Assembly: GCA_903824575.1 (NCBI GenBank)
Contig: CAIJXJ010000041.1
Coordinates: 31,603-95,602 of the forward strand
DNA length: 64,000 nucleotides
Reading direction: 5' to 3'
Source: an uncultured Methylobacillus sp.
GTDB lineage: Bacteria; Pseudomonadota; Gammaproteobacteria; Burkholderiales; Methylophilaceae
A program made the translations under genes and the position numbers. How positions within the stretch are numbered: position 1 is the first letter of the stretch; each line of letters starts with the position of its first letter. This document shows positions 63,996-64,000 of the stretch, one piece after another. The notes under the pieces are model-generated. The model ran no database searches and was not told where the DNA came from. It saw nothing but the letters and a program-made list of their open reading frames with translations.

Positions 63996-64000
63996 TAAAC

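Overview
The window reads as a chromosomal segment of a moderately GC-rich betaproteobacterium. The evidence is gene order: aspS next to DUF502 and fmdB genes, with nudB, a phosphodiesterase gene and clsB beyond; a DUF4124 gene ahead of ntrB-ntrC; lptM-lysA; a T. ferrooxidans-type gshA; and rimP-nusA-infB-rbfA-truB. A complete N-methylglutamate pathway cluster suggests an organism that uses methylamine as nitrogen and/or carbon source. A member of the Nitrosomonadales sensu lato would fit, but the species cannot be read from the sequence.

Layout. 1-9500: mostly minus-strand metabolic genes (CobD/CbiB-like protein, purU, lptM-lysA, an apbE/NusG-II/Gx-transporter trio, gshA and gshB separated by a PIN-toxin module). 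9500-13400: an Anbu proteasome-like peptidase diverging from ppc. 13500-26200: an island built around transglutaminase-like proteins (four, one with its catalytic Cys replaced by Asn), a DUF2126 protein, an alpha-E protein, a circularly permuted ATP-grasp protein and an HPPD/VOC-like protein. It is interrupted by two paralogous PilZ proteins and decayed sequence. Together with Anbu these are the known but poorly understood Anbu/ATP-grasp/alpha-E/transglutaminase association, here split by ppc. 26300-31400: a cytochrome b561-DUF2934 fusion, an EAL protein, a gene-poor stretch, and hipBA with three evenly spaced operators beside an hsdR remnant.

31400-41700: mgdABCD-gmaS-mgsABC on the minus strand with a divergent XRE-cupin regulator and a GNAT gene. 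GmaS makes gamma-glutamylmethylamide, MgsABC converts it to N-methylglutamate, and MgdABCD oxidises that to glutamate plus a C1 unit. 41800-46600: thiC under a TPP riboswitch, then DUF2269, SDR, TetR and PCMT genes. 46600-49600: ntrBC. 50000-57600: clsB, phosphodiesterase, nadA, nudB, a second PIN toxin module, aspS, DUF502, fmdB. 57700-63626: truB-rbfA-infB-nusA-rimP, then tandem terminators, a 5S-like fragment and a complete 5S rRNA gene at the right edge.

Both PIN-toxin modules sit inside otherwise conserved housekeeping gene strings in the same orientation as their hosts. Several short inverted-repeat elements and gene remnants cluster at 13-18 kb, 28-31 kb and 49-55 kb, marking these as the plastic parts of the window. 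No CRISPR array, tRNA gene, prophage or intact transposase was found.
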